From the NCBI GenBank assembly GCA_036873755.1, contig JAVTVY010039197.1, positions 102,476-166,475 on the forward strand: DNA of 64,000 nucleotides, read 5' to 3'. Under the pieces are notes generated by a model. The model did not search any database, was not told the DNA's origin, and saw only the letters and a list, made by a program, of their open reading frames with translations. Shown piece by piece: positions 45,672 through 56,496 of this stretch (within the stretch, counting starts at the first letter, position 1; each line of letters opens with the position of its first letter). This stretch comes from Hanleya hanleyi (Eukaryota; Mollusca; Polyplacophora; Lepidopleurida; Hanleyidae). The position numbers were made by a program, and so were the translations under genes.

Positions 45672-46255
45672 AACGTTCTGTGCTCAAATATATATTTGTG
45701 TCTTCTTTTCCGGGAAAGTAAATATCTTGTGGCTATATATACCTTTCATTACACGAATTTGCTATGATACTAATAAGGTACTTCAAGAGCACTTCAAAAG
45801 TGCATATGAAAGGTATCCTTCTGTAGAAGTGTGGATGAAGTGCCTTGCCATATAAGGACATTGAAGTGCCTCATATATTCTAATTAGGTATTTCAAGAGC
45901 ACTTCAGAAGTGCCTTTCAAGGTTACCCTTCTGTGGAAGGGTGGATGAAGTGCCTTTGCAGTACCTTATTAACATATTTGAGGCACTGCATTGTGACTTC
46001 AATGCCCTTATATGGTATTGCCACAAAACAATACTCACACTGCCAGCACACTTCTGACTCTGAGCGATGCACTTCAAGGTTAAAATATGGCCACACTTTA
46101 AAGTTACTTCAAAGACACTTCTGGACAGCAAGGGATTTAACACAGGATCTAGCAAATGCTACTAAGTGAGATATGTATACGCCATATGCAGGTCCCACTG
46201 GAATATTACTATCCAGAAAGGGATAGTTTACGATGTCGAAATTGTAATCATCTCT

Positions 46256-48180
46256 TTAGTCATAAAGTCGACGAGAGAGAATGCCCGCTTCATTTTTATA
46301 GAGATAGAGATCTAAATAAGATGTGCCTGTAGGGCTACCTGTAGTTTCCTTCAAATCCAGTGAAGGTGGATATATATCCTTCACTGCGTCATTTATATAG
46401 CGACTATCCACAGCGAGAAGATCGTCTATATAGCGTTTGGTGAATGAGAAGGAACGGGCTTTGAATGGATCGGTTTTTGAAAGCGCCTGCATATAGTCAT
46501 ATCCCATGAATGATATCTCTTGTATGTAGTCGAGCTAAAGAATGCTTTATGGCTTCCGACATTAATATATCTACGATCAGTTTTCTTGAACACAGATACT
46601 ATTAATGAACTTATACGGTCAACAAGGTCCTGATGAGGGATTGTAGTATAGAGAGTGGAGAAATCCCATGTGGATACATGTCTGTACGGTATGTGACCTT
46701 TAGCATCAAGTTCTTCCGTAAGACATTTTGAGTTTGTCAATATTCACATACATTCAACGCCAGAGTTCTTAGAAATAGTGGCGCAATACCTTTCCCAAAA
46801 TGCTTTTACCTCCTGAAGGGCCCTCGTCAATAGGGTTGAAAGAAGCTTGGTGGTGCAGCTTCTAGAACCAGCTATGAATCTAGCTTTGTATGGTGATTTA
46901 TGCATTTTGGGAGTCCAGCATATTTTTTGTATGTCGTTATGATTGGTTGGAAGACAAATACCTCTTTCCCTGAGAAACTTTTGTGATTGTGAAATAAATC
47001 TTCCAGAGTAAATGCAGTTTGGGAGTAAGTAGACGTATTTGATGAAGATATGTCCACACCCAATTCTTTAACCAGCACCTGGTAATAGTAATATTTACAT
47101 ATGAATATTATATTATTCGGAGCTTTGTCTGCTGGGACTATGACGAATTTACTCTGGAGATTTGCTAGAACTTCTTGCGAATTGAGGTTTCTCAGTACTT
47201 GTTTTGCTTGGGGAAGAGTACTTCTGTCAATATGGCGGATTGTTTCAACGACCTTGCTCTTGGTGAGGTTCAGCCAATCAGCGAGTACTGTAGGTTCAAC
47301 TTTTTCTCGCTTAGACCAATCAATAACGTACTGTTCTAATGCAGACAGGACTATCTTCTGGTCGGCCTTCAGATTTATTCTTCTTGGCTCTCTATATTTA
47401 GGTCCTTTCATCAGGAGTAATTTCAGATCCTTATCACTCACCACATCAAGGTCACCAGTCACAATATGTTTGCATGGTGTATAGATAAAGTTCGACAATT
47501 CACAATCACAACTATAGCCTCCTGACGTGTATAAGTTCCAGTCAAACTCCTTGACAGCATTGGAGTAATTGAATATTTTGGTGGCTATAGATTTTGTATA
47601 CTTATATGAAATGCAAGGAGGTTCTGTGAACTTGAAATAGTTTGGTACAGCGTTGCGTACCTCTGGATCATTCAGGATTCGAGGTAAATTAATGATGTCC
47701 AGTCCTTTATCTAAGTAGTTGAGTTTCAAGAAAAGCCGATCTTGAGATGTTTCGATTATGTTCACTGGACGATACAACCGAAAATACGCTATATCTTGAC
47801 ATACTTTACTGATTTGTGATGGTATTATATTTCCTGAAGACGCAGATTGTTGTATATCTCTGGCTATTTGATTTAAAGCTCTCAGAGGTAACGCATACAG
47901 AACTGTACGTAAGTTATGTATACTATTGGGTGCGTTAGTTAAACCCACTAAGTAATTTAATGTGATATGATCGTGAATCATCGAACTATTAAACTTTCGC
48001 CAACCATGGCTGCGTTGTCTCCGTTGATGGGGTTTAAATAGTTGGGTAATGTTGGATATATTTGAACGGCGGTTTGTAGCATTGCCGAACCCACTGACAT
48101 TATCATTTAAACCAAACGGAAACACTGACCCAAGTTCTAGCATCCAGAATAATTCCCGCTCTCGGATCTCTGTCTTAATA
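46256..48180 (-). pseudogene. PLE unit 2 EN-RT, internally deleted
   Basis: A frame from the end of the endonuclease (ERELFWMLELGSVFPFG) runs without interruption into the RT, showing the EN-RT fusion. The GIY-YIG core itself is deleted at about 48170. A frame break lies near 46930-46870, and a deletion near 46505 removes motif B, while RYIDDLL (motif C) is intact. Its lesions are therefore different from those of unit 1. Confidence 0.8.
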
Positions 48181-48283
48181 TTATTTCTTTGTATTGTATC
48201 CATTATGAGTGTTGGGTGTGCAGGGGCCCGGCCTCGGGGACAACTTGTCCACCAGCAGCATCCAGGCATACACAGGTTAAAAT

Positions 48284-48855
48284 TACAAGCGTCTAGTCCG
48301 TCATTCATAATTCAGCCGTCGTCCATTAGAGAATATGCGCGTCCATAATCCAAAGACCTATTCCATATTCCATATAACAGTATTAGCACCAAATTCAAAA
48401 AGACAATCATAGTATACATAAACATAGGCTTGTTTCCTGCAAGAGAGAAGCTATCAACAGTTTTCAATGATGCCGGCAAGACATCATGATGTTCCAAAAA
48501 TATCAAATCCGTATCGCTGATCAGTATTCTTAATCCATAATATTCGTAGTAAAGTCGTCACATAAAGATTGATGTATCTCAGTCACGCTTTGATTGTGAC
48601 TGTTCATATGAGTACCATGAGGATCTTGAAGTACATGGGTTCATACGGCCCCTAGCCCCGGGTTAAGCGGAATTAGACACAAGTTACGAAACGTAGCGCC
48701 ATAGATCTTGCACGCTACGTTCGTATTTTGCTATCAGCATGCGATATGTATCGCCAAATTTGAGAAACTTTGAGTGGAGGCGCTTGGTGGAATAGCCCTG
48801 TTTTTATAAGTTTCTGCAACAATGTTTTGTGACGTTGATTAAAATCATCACATTT
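48284..48855 (-). repeat. PLE pseudo-LTR, copy C
   Basis: Third copy of the pseudo-LTR; next to it (48856-48982) is the truncated RT end of a third unit. Confidence 0.8.
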
Positions 48856-48982
48856 AACACAGGATCTAGCAAATGCTACTAAGCGAGATATGTATACGCC
48901 ATATGCAGGCCCCACTGGAATATTACTATCCAGAAAGGGATAGTTTACGATGTCGAAATTGTAATCATCTCTTTTGTCTCTA

Positions 48983-49158
48983 CTGACCAGTAGCGTGTGC
49001 GGACAATATTGATTGTTTTATCTGTACCATCGATGCCGGGGCAGAACCTTATCTACCATCGTACAGATGTTTGACGAGTACCCCAAGGCCGAGGCGATGT
49101 ATTCGTATATGACTGGGCCGCCCATCATTACAATGTACAAGCCCCGTTCTGGGCTTAA
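48983..49158 (+). pseudogene. Adenain-like protease, 3' part
   Basis: Resumes at SSVCGQY, which holds the catalytic Cys. The next Cys codon is TGA. The family C-terminus (AAHHYNVQAPFWA in copy 2) is readable to TAA 49158. Confidence 0.75.
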
Positions 49159-49263
49159 GTTCTTTCAATGTACAAGCCTCCTGTTCTGGGCTTAAGTTTA
49201 CAAGCCCCCTGTTCTGGGCTTCAGTTCTTTCATGTACAAGCCCCCTGTTCTGGGCTTCAGTTT
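49132..49263 (+). repeat. Tandem repeat grown from the protease 3' end
   Basis: Four units of AATGTACAAGCCCCCTGTTC then TGGGCTTCAGTTCTTTC, each about 33-36 bp. The first unit is the last codons of the protease. Copy 2 has three units (about 55950-56055). Confidence 0.75.
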
Positions 49264-49299
49264 TCACGTGGTTGTTCTCACGTTGTTGTTGTTAGTTAT

Positions 49300-49740
49300 T
49301 GTTGAATAAAAAACAAAATGAGATCTCAACAAAAAAAACCCTGTCTTGTGTGTTTTCTATATGAGCATAATGCATGAAACTGTGGCCTAGAATGGGGCCA
49401 AAGGGAACCCATCCATGTCCAGAAAACATTACCCGGGTGTACAAGAACCCGGATGGAGGCGCGGACGTAGGCAAAAACATCCTAGTACCCGGATGTAGGC
49501 GCAGACGTGAGCGAAATTCGAGTACCCGTCCATTGGTTCTTTTATCGATCGCTCATTGGCTCTTTCTCTCGACCGCTGATTGGTGCAAATGGAACTGCCC
49601 ATCCTTCCCAGGTTAATTTACAATCCCTTTTTTGGGTTCAAGCTCTGTATATCGATGCCGCAACATTGTTGCCGAACATTGCCGAAAGGGAGACCTTTGA
49701 CCTTTTGACGTGGATGTGACCTTTGACCTTTGACCCGAAA
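49300..49740. other. Polinton 3' region without a gene
   Basis: AATAAA at about 49306 follows the protease. CCCGGATGNAGGCGCNGACG words at 49445 and 49490 recall the divergent promoter at 29785. A double DR1 motif (TGACCTTTGACCTTTGACCC) lies at 49717-49736. Confidence 0.4.
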
Positions 49741-49744
49741 TTCA

Positions 49745-50870
49745 CCCGCGCACTTCCGGTGATGACGCGCGCGCGCGTGTGGCCGGATAGCGCGCGCGCG
49801 CGCTGCGGCTGGATAACCCGCGCGCGGCGGCCGGGGCGGGCTGGGTCGGGCCGGGGAAATCTTGGATGTTGAAAATCCGGACCCTACGTCTAAGCGAAAA
49901 TTGGAACTCTTCTGGATTCGGAGGTAGTTTTAGTGAAACCCGGAAGTGACGTCTGTGCGCAGAACCCACACCATCAAACCACCACCATGGACCCATAGTG
50001 GTGGGTCAAACAAACCCCCACGCACCCCCAAAATGCCTGCTTTCTATACTACGACCAAACTGCGCATGCGCAGACTATTGATCACGGACGAACCATGAGT
50101 GTAGTCGGATGCTCCTCCACGAGATCTTCAAAATAAGACCTCAGACGACACCATCCGACCACTAGGGGCTCACCTAGACCCCAAAATGTCTATTTCCATA
50201 CCCTTTTCCCACAATTCCTGCTTGCGCATGCGCAGAATGATGTCAGTTCCACGTCACACCCATCCCGTCGGATGCTCCTTCACGAATGCTTCACATTGAT
50301 ACCTCATACGACTCCATCGGACCAATAGGGGCCCACCTAGATCCCAAAACGTCTATTTCCATAGACTTTGTCTACTGCGCGTGCGCAGAATGACGTCAGT
50401 GCCACGTCAGACCCATTCCCTCGGATGCTCCTTCACGAATGCTTCACATTGATACCTCATACGACTCCATCGTACCAATAGGGGCCCACCTAGACCCCAA
50501 AACGTCTATTTCCATACATTTTGTCTACTGCGCATGCGCAGAATGACGTCAGTTCCACGTCACACCCATTCCGTCGAATGCCCCTTCACGAATGCTTCAC
50601 TTTGACACCTCAAACGATCCAATCGGTACACTAGGGACCCCTCTCGCCCCTGAAGATTGCCGGAGAATGCCGGAGAATTTGGGACTACTTTCTGTCCGCG
50701 GAGGCAAACCGCATCACTACCAGACCGCATCACCGCGGAGGAATACACACGCCCGATTCACGCAGATCAGAAGTGACGTCATACATGACTCCTGCGCACA
50801 CCGCCACAAATCCGCCACAAAATCTCATACCTGCGCACAACACTCCCGCGCACACAACTTTCTCATACAT
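49745..50870 (-). repeat. Right terminal inverted repeat of Polinton copy 1
   Basis: Inverted partner of 27220-28165, with one more satellite unit than the left TIR (about 50290-50460). Confidence 0.75.
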
Positions 50871-50889
50871 GCGTCAGCACCCTAACCCA

Positions 50890-51480
50890 CATCTGCTTAC
50901 AGGTGTTTTTGTGCGATGAAGTTGGAGTGTGTAAGCCTTGCTGACCTAACTCGGGGTAGCCCTACTGAACTTACCCCATATTTCAGGAAAATCCTCTAAA
51001 TTTGGTCCAAAATAGGTCAATGTGTGTTTGTCACCGACTGTTCAGCTGTTGTTGTTGTCACAGAATTGTGAAAGAATCATAAATGATAGCGCGCATTCTT
51101 ATCGTTTCACCAGAATAGTCTACTCCCTGGAGAACACGGAATATGATACTCTCAGCGATATCCCTCGGCGATTTACTCTTTTGTCCGTATTTTTGTCGGA
51201 ATCCCTTGATCATATATGCTGGTGGTTTATGCCCACGGGAATGTCCGCTCTGAGAAAGTAGTACCTTATACGGCCTCTTATTAGATACATGCGTCCCTTC
51301 CGTTGCCTTTCGTTTGACTATGTATAGCCCTGTATGGAACACGAACCAGATAATAATCGACCTCTGACTAGAATAAACTGGGATATGGAATGTCAGTTTT
51401 CTGATCAATATTTATGTTCGGAATGTGGAACTCCTTTTTTTCTGTTGATTCGTATAGTAGTTAGAGGGTTCCTCGTCAAT
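50890..51480. other. No gene recognised between the two Polintons
   Basis: Unique sequence with only short frames. Confidence 0.4.
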
Positions 51481-51487
51481 CTAGGCC

Positions 51488-51886
51488 ATGTGGTTGGTTG
51501 AAAAGTGGTCACATGACCAAAATGCCAGTTCGATAGCAATGGCTAGTCGCAAGCGACTGCCAAAGATGGAAATGGAGTACCCAGCCGGAGTGATCAGGCT
51601 AAATGATGATGCACGTTTCATTGGTGGCCAGTCCATATTTACGCCAGGACAATTTGCTCAGTTTGCCAGGTCACGATGTGGAAAATTACAGGCTACACAA
51701 TACCTATCCACAAATCGACAATCTGTATTGTTACAAGTGCCGTTTCATGCGTATGGCAAGAATAGTTGGTTGAACCAGATAAGGTCAATCAGAATGACAG
51801 GGATGTCTAAGGTTAGATTAAGGATCAACGTGGGGGGTAAGAACGCTCCAAAAGAAAAAAGAAGAAAAGGAAATGCTAAATGGTAG
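51488..51886 (+). CDS. Hypothetical basic protein, unrecognised
   Basis: 132 codons, ATG to TAG, with a mixed composition unlike low-complexity noise (FTPGQFAQFARSRCGKLQAT) and a Lys-rich end (KNAPKEKRRKG). Its last ~38 codons belong to a 372-bp segment that is duplicated at 52228. No family or promoter recognised. It could be an exon or a transposon remnant. Confidence 0.3.
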   Translation: MWLVEKWSHDQNASSIAMASRKRLPKMEMEYPAGVIRLNDDARFIGGQSIFTPGQFAQFARSRCGKLQATQYLSTNRQSVLLQVPFHAYGKNSWLNQIRSIRMTGMSKVRLRINVGGKNAPKEKRRKGNAKW

Positions 51887-52599
51887 AATCAGTACAAGGC
51901 AATCACGAATGAGTGCATTGCGCAATGCTTGTCTCTGTTGCGTCGTGGCGTCATAGGATTGTAACGTCGGCTTATGTTGGTGACGTCACCGTGTTGTCGA
52001 TTGAGACGGCAGGGTTTTGGCGCCTAGACGGAGGTATCAGGGTGGAAACTTATCTCGTAGGTGTTTATGGCTGGTGGAAGAGAGGGTCGGGCCTCGTGGA
52101 AGGACAAAATAAAGTGCGTAAGTGAGGGGAAATGTTTTTAGAGGGTTGGTATCCTGTTGGTGTCCGGGTGATGTCGGGGTGATGTCCGGTATATGTCCGG
52201 GGATGTAGGATCGAGTCTGGGTCGGCCGAACCAGATAAGGTCAATCAGAATGACAGGGGTGTCTAAGGTTAGATTGAGGATCAACGTGGGGGGTAAGAAC
52301 GCTCCAAAAGAAAAAAGAAGAAAAGGAAATGCTAAATGGTAGAATCAGTACAAGGCAATCACGAATGAGTGCATTGCGCAATGCTTGTCTCTGTTGCGTC
52401 GTGGCGTCATAGGATTGTAACGTCGGCTTATGTTGGTGACGTCACCGTGTTGTCGATTGAGACGGCAGGGTTTTGGCGCCTAGACGGAGGTATCAGGGTG
52501 GAAACTTATCTCGTAGGTGTTTATGGCTGGTGGAAGAGAGGGTCGGGCCTCGTGGAAGGACAAAATAAAGTGCGTAAGTGAGGGGAAATGTTTTTAGAG
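51772..52599 (+). repeat. Direct repeat, 2 x 372 bp
   Basis: 51772-52143 and 52228-52599 differ at very few positions (for example GGGATG against GGGGTG), with an 84-bp spacer rich in GTCCGG. A 30-bp piece (AACCAGATAAGGTCAATCAG) recurs inverted at about 52670-52697. The near identity suggests a recent duplication. Confidence 0.8.
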
Positions 52600-52739
52600 C
52601 GTACATACTCACCACGAGCCTCTCGACAAACACGTTGATCATTAGGTCTAACCTCAGACACCACTGTCATTCTGATTGGCCTTATCTGGTTCGGCCGAAT
52701 CAAACTCCGACCGACATCCCCGTACACCAAACGCACACC

Positions 52740-52975
52740 ACCCGGACACCACCGGGACGCTGTCGGATCGCTCAGTCCTCTGCGGACCCTACCCGGACAC
52801 GACCCGGACACACCCGGACTCATCCGGCCTCCAACTGGCACACACGACCCCGATCTGACACACCCGGACACCAACCGGACACGCCCGGATACTCGCGGAC
52901 ACAGCCTGGACACCGCCCGGATACGCCCCTGTATCCAATCGGATTTCAGATCAGGGTCCAAACCGGACACCGGGG
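52740..52975 (+). repeat. CCCGGACAC minisatellite
   Basis: Irregular tandem words of CACCCGGACAC. The reverse complement GTGTCCGGGTG lies in the spacer at 52155-52200. Confidence 0.7.
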
Positions 52976-52999
52976 TATATATTTAGCTCTTTTTTTGCC

Positions 53000-54600
53000 A
53001 TCGGAATCACTTACCACATCGCCTCTGATGAAATCGAATAAGATCGAAACCGGCCAGGCTTTCCTCCTCGTTATTACCTGTTTTGTTAATATGTTTATAC
53101 TCTACTATATTTTAAAACAATAATCAGTAGCGCTTGTGTGCACGAATGTTGTTCGCTTGATAGCGCTCCAAACATCTATTTTTAGAACTGGGGAAAATCA
53201 AGGGATGTGTCCTGATTGGCTAAAGCCACAAAACCAATAATCAATGAGAACAGCGGGATGCCACCTGTCCAGACCTGTCTGGTGGGCCATCATCTTCGTA
53301 CGCATGCGCAGTCGCCCTGCAATACTCTACTGGGAAAGCCAGGCTCCAGACATCTCCAGACGTTTGGTGAAACTCACATGTCTCTTACGCTCCGCACCTC
53401 CTACTACCCGATTTGCGTTTTCTATTCTACTCCTCGCACCGTAATTGACGTGATTTAACCGTTGCGCGTGGGCACTTAACATAAATACGTCTAAGTTAAA
53501 ATCCAAAAAACGAAAAACAAACAACTCGAGGCAATTTTCATTATTTGATTTTCATTTTTGCGCAGAGTAAAACGAAAATTGAAAATTAACTGTCAAATTT
53601 CAATTTTTGATTTTGGGAAACCGAAAACAAAAACCAAAAATTGAAAATTGACTGTCAAATTTCAATTTTTGATTTTGAGATTACAAAAACAAAAAACGAA
53701 AATTGAAAATTGCTGGTCAAATTTCAATTTTTGATTTTGAGAGAACAAAAACGAAATTGAACTGCGAAAGGTTACACGGACCCCATCGGCATCAACGAGA
53801 GTCTGGTCTCGTTTCTCTCATCACTTCCGCACTTTACATCTAAACCACTTTGTGATCTGATAGATTTATTGTGAGACATGTTACCGTCTCCAGTCTGAAA
53901 AGAACAAAATGTTCTGGAACTACAGAGAAATTAAGCTGAACAACGTATTTGATATTTGATGTTTCCGTGACTTTGAAAGACATTTGGCGTCGTCGTTGAT
54001 ATTCAGTGAATTCAATTGCAGTAAAACGATCTGACAATGCGTTATGCAGTTTTCATAAAACTCGTAAGACTGAAACCCTTAAAGCGATTATTGGCATAAT
54101 GAACCTACAAGATTGAAACTCTCAGATTGAACAGTCAAGTAAACTGTATCTGTCTTTTGAAAGGATTGAACTTGAATCGAGGACAAACTGATTAAATCAG
54201 CAGACTGAATTTACAAACTGGTAACTGTGGAACAGAAACATTCCTAACATATCCTATCTACGCCAGCTCAATCAAACCAAAATTGGGCGTATTAGCATTA
54301 AACGGTCTGTGTGCGTATAACGATATGCAAACAGACACGTGTGAATGAATATATCCAAGTCATATAAGAAGGGGTACGAATAACGATTATTCAATCAATT
54401 AATAAAATGATTTTAGAGAAAGAATTAATTTATTGTCAGCGAGAGTCGAATCCACAACCCTTAATTGCTAACCGCGCCAAAGCTGTATACACTCATCTGT
54501 CAATCATTAATCAGCATCGTTCAGTCCGGGCAATATGCCATATCATGAGATCAAATGTTCAGTCAGTTGCGCAGGGTCATCACAGGGACAATAGTAGTAA
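53000..54600. other. No gene; A/T-rich minisatellite at 53565-53760
   Basis: Three ~63-bp units with AAAATTGAAAATT and TCAAATTTCAATTTTTGATT. On the minus strand near 54437-54460 there is a GGATTCGACTC B-box-like sequence preceded by GGCGCGGTTAGCA, perhaps a tRNA-derived SINE fragment. No gene seen. Confidence 0.45.
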
Positions 54601-54609
54601 CCAAAGGAC

Positions 54610-55385
54610 CGTTCGACGCTCTGACGCCTCACTGCGCATGCGCAAGAACAAAAAATGGGGCGGTATTGGGGCGGTGCGCGCAGGAGTGTTGTGCGCAGGT
54701 ATGACGTCACTTCCGGTCTGGGTGAATGGGGTGTGACCTTGGGAGCATGTATTTCTCCGCGGTGATGCGGTCTGGCGGTGATGTGGTCTGCCTCCGCGGA
54801 CCGAAAGTAGTCCCAAAACCGTGGGTTTTCGTGAGAGTGTTCGGCAATCTGTAGGGACCGCTAGCGGACCGATTGGATCGAGTGAGGTATCAAAGTGAAG
54901 CATATGTGAAGGAGCATCCGACTGGATGGATGTGACGTAAAACTGACATCATTCTACGCATGCGCAGTAGACCAAGGGTATGGAAATAGACATTTTGGCG
55001 CCGACATGGGTCACTATGGGTCCGATGGAGTCGTATGATGTCTTATTTTGAAGCTCTCGTGAAGCAGCATCCGACTGGACTCATGGTTCGTCCATGTTCA
55101 ATAGTCTGCGCATCCGCAGTCTGGTCGTAGTATAGAAAGCAGGCATTTTGGGGATGCGTGGGAGTGTGTTTGACCAACCACTATGGGTCCATGGTTGTGG
55201 TTTGGTGGTGTGGGTTGTTCGCACAGACGTCACTTCCGGTTTCACTGAAACTACCTCCGAATACAGAAGAGTTCCAATTTTCCCGTAGACGAGGGTCCGG
55301 ATTTTCAACATCCGCGTTTCCCCCGGCTCGGCGGGTTCTCCGGCCGCACGCCTGCGCGGCATCACCGGAAGTGCGCGGGTGAATT
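54610..55385 (+). repeat. Terminal repeat of Polinton copy 2
   Basis: Homologous to 27220-28165 in the same orientation: CACTGCGCATGCGCAAG, the GTATTTCTCCGCGGTGATGC block, satellite units at 54900-55150, and CTACCTCCGAATACAGAAGAG. Confidence 0.75.
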
Positions 55386-55389
55386 TCGG

Positions 55390-55905
55390 ATTATCCTAGG
55401 CCACTGATGGCTACTTTCTCCACGGTGTTCGAAGCCAGTTTCACCGAATCTCCACATGTCTGTTATAGCCTTCATGCATTATGCTCATATAGAAAACACA
55501 CAAGACAGGGTTTTTTTGGTCTTCGTGGTGACATGTGGGGATTCGGTCATGTCTTCCCGCACCTATAACCTCTATAGTTTTTTTCACCCCACTTGTTGCT
55601 CTTGTAACTTGTAACTCATCGTCAATTTTTTTGTGCTGGAATGCCCGCTCTTAACCTACACCAAACATGTACTTGGTCTGTAGGCTGATTTCATTGGATC
55701 TCTATTTTACTGCAGTGCTCTTGCATTGTTTTCTGGACATTGATGGGTTACATTTGGCCCCATCCTAGGCCACTGATTGGCTAATACGGTGTTCAAGGCC
55801 AGTTTGACCGAATTCCCACATGTCTGTTATAGCTTTCATGCATTATGCTCATATAGAAAACACACAAGACAGGTTTTTTTTTGGTGAGATCTCTTTTTGT
55901 TTTTT
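55390..55905 (-). repeat. Duplicated Polinton 3' segment
   Basis: TAGAAAACACACAAGACAGG with its surroundings occurs twice (55490 and 55854), together with CCTAGGCCACTGAT blocks at 55396 and 55766. No gene. Confidence 0.55.
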
Positions 55906-56027
55906 ATTCAACAATAACTAACAACAACAACGTGAGAACAACCACGTGAAAACTGAAGCCCAGAACATGGGGCTTGTACATTGAAAGAACTGAAGCCCAG
56001 AACAGGGGGCTTGTACATTGAAAGAAC

Positions 56028-56495
56028 TTAAGCCCAGAACGGGGCTTGTACATTGTAATGATGGGCGGCCCAGTCATATACGAGTACATCGCGGTCCTCG
56101 GCCTTGGGGTACTCGTCAAACATCTGTACGATGGTAAATAAGGTTCTGCCCCGGCATCGATGGTACAGGTAAAACAAGCAATATTGTCCGCACACGCTAC
56201 TGGTCAGGCTTTGCAACGTTTCACTGTTCCAACACCACGTCTCTGTGCCTTGATCCATGAAGTCTGTTAAATCGGGATGGAGGGGTGGCAGGCCGTACGG
56301 GTCAAAGTATTCGCCCTGCTGTTCTGTCAAGTACACCCAATGTTCACTGGGCCGATCCATCGGGTCCGTGTTGAGAACGTAAGCAGCAGAATACATACGG
56401 TCTAATGGGAACACATCTCGGGCGAACACCGCTTGAAGGACCATACGTGTGCCTGGGTCATTCTCCAGCACGGTGGTTACCTGATCTGTATCCAT
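56028..56495 (-). CDS. Adenain-like cysteine protease, intact
   Basis: 155 residues, ATG 56495 to TAA. The catalytic His is in SEHWVYL, the acidic partner is in the EYFDPYG region, and the Cys is in SSVCGQYCLFYLYHRCRG. The length is close to adenovirus protease-like proteins of Polintons, somewhat short. It follows the MCP gene by a few bases. In the particle it would process precursor core and capsid proteins. It is the only uninterrupted protease in the window. Confidence 0.8.
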   Translation of the reverse strand: MDTDQVTTVLENDPGTRMVLQAVFARDVFPLDRMYSAAYVLNTDPMDRPSEHWVYLTEQQGEYFDPYGLPPLHPDLTDFMDQGTETWCWNSETLQSLTSSVCGQYCLFYLYHRCRGRTLFTIVQMFDEYPKAEDRDVLVYDWAAHHYNVQAPFWA

Positions 56496-56496
56496 G

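Larger units (their letters stand above)
42730..46134. mobile_element. 3.4-kb DNA element with AT target duplication
   Basis: Termini CCCTTACTGTCCAGAAGTGT and its near-perfect inverted match at 46115-46134, flanked by AT (42728-42729 and 46135-46136). The uninterrupted sequence is in the sister PLE copy near 48850. Subterminal ~130-bp repeats rich in GACACTTC (42770-43140 and 45775-46130) surround a unique interior that looks like a small gene. A 2-bp AT duplication is reported for ISL2EU-type transposons, but no transposase is present, so the class is open. Confidence 0.8.
37886..48982 (-). mobile_element. Tandem Penelope-like element array (Naiad-type domain order)
   Basis: Three head-to-tail partial units on the minus strand: a 5'-truncated leader (48982-48858), unit 2 (48857-42560, interrupted by a DNA element) and unit 1 (42729-37886, interrupted by a MITE). 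The ~570-bp pseudo-LTR segment occurs three times. The GIY-YIG endonuclease lies N-terminal to the reverse transcriptase, the order described for Naiad/Chlamys PLEs. The array is inserted in the Polinton protease gene. Comparison with copy 2 shows that two bases at the target (GC) are replaced. Confidence 0.8.
27220..50870 (+). mobile_element. Polinton/Maverick copy 1 (with nested insertions)
   Basis: Inverted terminal repeats of about 1 kb (27220-28165 and 49745-50870) enclose a virus-like gene set: integrase, ATPase, penton, major capsid protein, adenain-like protease and small proteins. The native length without the 11.1-kb Penelope-like insertion would be about 12.6 kb, short for a Polinton. 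A complete DNA polymerase B gene is absent. Every large gene carries at least one lesion. The outer ends are approximate and no target duplication could be confirmed. The element is very probably immobile. Confidence 0.85.

Noticed and set aside
54430..54470. tRNA gene on the minus strand
   Set aside because: A and B box-like sequences are present, but no complete cloverleaf or acceptor stem. At best a SINE fragment.
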